Shown here in pieces: positions 44,728-45,930 of a stretch of DNA of 45,930 nucleotides. The stretch comes from Actinomycetota bacterium (GTDB lineage: Bacteria; Actinomycetota; Actinomycetes; Nanopelagicales; Nanopelagicaceae): assembly GCA_026392765.1 (NCBI GenBank), contig JAPLBL010000028.1, positions 1 through 45,930 on the forward strand, given 5' to 3'. Both the position numbers and the translations under genes were made by a program. The notes beneath the pieces were generated by a model. It worked only from the letters and a program-made list of their open reading frames with translations, was not told the origin of the DNA and did no database searches. Position 1 is the stretch's first letter; each line of letters begins with the position of its first letter.

Positions 44728-45930
44728 CTATTCTTTCACATCAAGTGAGAGCAGGTCTGCCTCATTTTCTCGGCGCACAATTACGCGGGCTTTTCCATCT
44801 TTTACTGCAACAACAGGTGGTCTTGGCACATGATTGTAATTACTAGCCATGCTGCGGCCATATGCACCTGTTGCTGGAGTTGCAACCAGATCACCAGGGG
44901 CAACATCTGATGGAAGTTGAATCTCATTGATAATGATGTCGCCTGTTTCGCAATGCTTTCCAACAAGGCGAGTAAGAGCCAGAGGCGCAGTTGAATTGCG
45001 CTGTGCAATCACTGCTGTGTATTGCGCATCATAAAGAGAAGTACGTGCGTTATCGCTCATGCCGCCATCGACAGAGACGTACTTACGAATCTTTCCACCA
45101 TCTATAACAACGTCTTTGACGGTTCCCACTTCATACAGAGTAAACATCGTAGGTCCCACAATATTGCGACCTGGTTCCAGTGATACCAATGGGATTGCAA
45201 GGTTGTGCTGAGCACATGCCTTCTTCACAGCAGCATGGATCTGTGGCAGAACATCACTAGGTTCAACGGTGACATCACCATCGATATAGGCAATACCAAA
45301 TCCACCACCAAGGTCTAGCTCCGGCAATTCACTTCCATAGGCATCGCGATACTTGGCCATAAATCCAATAAGGCGATCTGTTGCAATCTCATGCGCTTCA
45401 GATCCAAAGATCTGTGAACCAATATGGCAATGCACCCCAAGGAGTTCAAGTTCAGGATGTGTTGCAACAGATTCAACAGCAGCCCAGGCAGCACCAGAGG
45501 CAATCGAGAATCCAAACTTCACATCTTCATGCGCAGTGGAAATCTTCTCGTGAGTGTGGGCTTCAATACCAGGGGTCAGGCGAAGCATCACCGCTTGGCG
45601 CACTCCATGCTTTTTTGCAGCTGCTGCAACGCGTTCGATTTCAAAGAGTGAGTCCATCACGATGGTCTTTACTCCAACAGAGACTGCGCGATCAATTTCA
45701 GCTACAGATTTATTGTTGCCATGCACTTCAATCTTCTTTGGGTCAATTCCACCGTTCAGCGCAACAGCGAGTTCTCCCCCTGTGCAGACATCGATACCGA
45801 TTCCGATATCAGCAATCCACTGTGCAACAGCAGTACAGATAAAGGACTTTGCGGCGTAGTAGATAGTGCCTGCATTTGGACCAAATTCAGAGTGCAATCC
45901 ATTGTGCCAAGCAAGGGCACGTGAACGATA
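44728..45930 (-). CDS. lysA: Diaminopimelate decarboxylase, 5' end outside window
   Basis: This fold-type III PLP enzyme makes lysine from meso-diaminopimelate. The frame stays open to the right edge (YRSRALAWHNG before the first track residue), so the N-terminus is missing. The PLP lysine is in YYAAKSF. GVHCHIGSQI, ELDLGGGFGIAY, LEPGRNIVG and the cysteine-containing CETGDII follow in the usual order. It heads the lysA-hom-thrC-thrB set as in M. tuberculosis. Confidence 0.97.
   Translation of the reverse strand, partial: YRSRALAWHNGLHSEFGPNAGTIYYAAKSFICTAVAQWIADIGIGIDVCTGGELAVALNGGIDPKKIEVHGNNKSVAEIDRAVSVGVKTIVMDSLFEIERVAAAAKKHGVRQAVMLRLTPGIEAHTHEKISTAHEDVKFGFSIASGAAWAAVESVATHPELELLGVHCHIGSQIFGSEAHEIATDRLIGFMAKYRDAYGSELPELDLGGGFGIAYIDGDVTVEPSDVLPQIHAAVKKACAQHNLAIPLVSLEPGRNIVGPTMFTLYEVGTVKDVVIDGGKIRKYVSVDGGMSDNARTSLYDAQYTAVIAQRNSTAPLALTRLVGKHCETGDIIINEIQLPSDVAPGDLVATPATGAYGRSMASNYNHVPRPPVVAVKDGKARVIVRRENEADLLSLDVKE

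Overview
The window looks like chromosomal DNA of a streamlined, medium-GC actinobacterium. The best guess is a freshwater acI/Nanopelagicales lineage such as Planktophila or Nanopelagicus, although no rRNA is present to confirm this. The evidence is conserved actinobacterial gene order. The block lysA-hom-thrC-thrB-rho-rpmE-prfA-prmC-YrdC-wecA-atp(I,B,E,F,H,A,G,D,C) followed by murA and a PduO-type adenosyltransferase matches the order I know from Mycobacterium tuberculosis Rv1293-Rv1315. The ahpE-DUF3052-aceE and RNase H/phosphatase plus zinc-ribbon pairs match the Rv2228c-Rv2241 region. Other lineage markers are DUF4032, a small CPGC zinc protein and an Asp-type MurA. Intergenic gaps are very short and many stops and starts overlap.

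Region 1 (1-889): the start of a Rossmann-fold protein on the minus strand, divergent from a TetR regulator. Region 2 (889-7470): a compact integrative element of about 6.6 kb inserted at the 3' end of rnpB. It is bounded by perfect 21-bp direct repeats that coincide with the 3' strand of the RNase P RNA P1 helix. It carries a tyrosine integrase, a winged-helix protein coupled to it, two small excisionase-type HTH proteins, a small unknown protein, a replication-initiator-like protein, and a 655-residue cargo protein made of eight zinc-finger-like repeats plus a GIY-YIG-like domain. No FtsK/Tra transfer gene is visible. Region 3 (7451-12447, minus strand): rnpB, CBS protein, TerC, RNase H/phosphatase, zinc-ribbon protein, CopC, tRNA-Val, peroxiredoxin and DUF3052.

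Region 4 (12559-25533): aceE, an MFS transporter, a CnoX-like protein, DUF4032, an AI-2E-family permease, an alpha/beta hydrolase, an aldehyde dehydrogenase, an ABC exporter with a secreted Lys/Thr/Pro-rich protein and a membrane protein, and the cobalamin adenosyltransferase. Region 5 (25562-39224): murA, the complete F-type ATP synthase operon on the minus strand with AtpI/AtpZ, WecA, GlyA, a diverged YrdC-domain protein, PrmC and RF1. Region 6 (39268-45930): rpmE, rho and the threonine/lysine genes thrB, thrC, hom and lysA; lysA runs off the right edge.

The most notable points are the rnpB-targeting element with its repeat/GIY-YIG cargo, a 17-bp tandem duplication that puts rpmE out of frame, an ATP synthase epsilon subunit lacking its C-terminal helices, and a YrdC-family protein that has lost the usual catalytic-site motifs. 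All calls come from reading the sequence; no database search was run.
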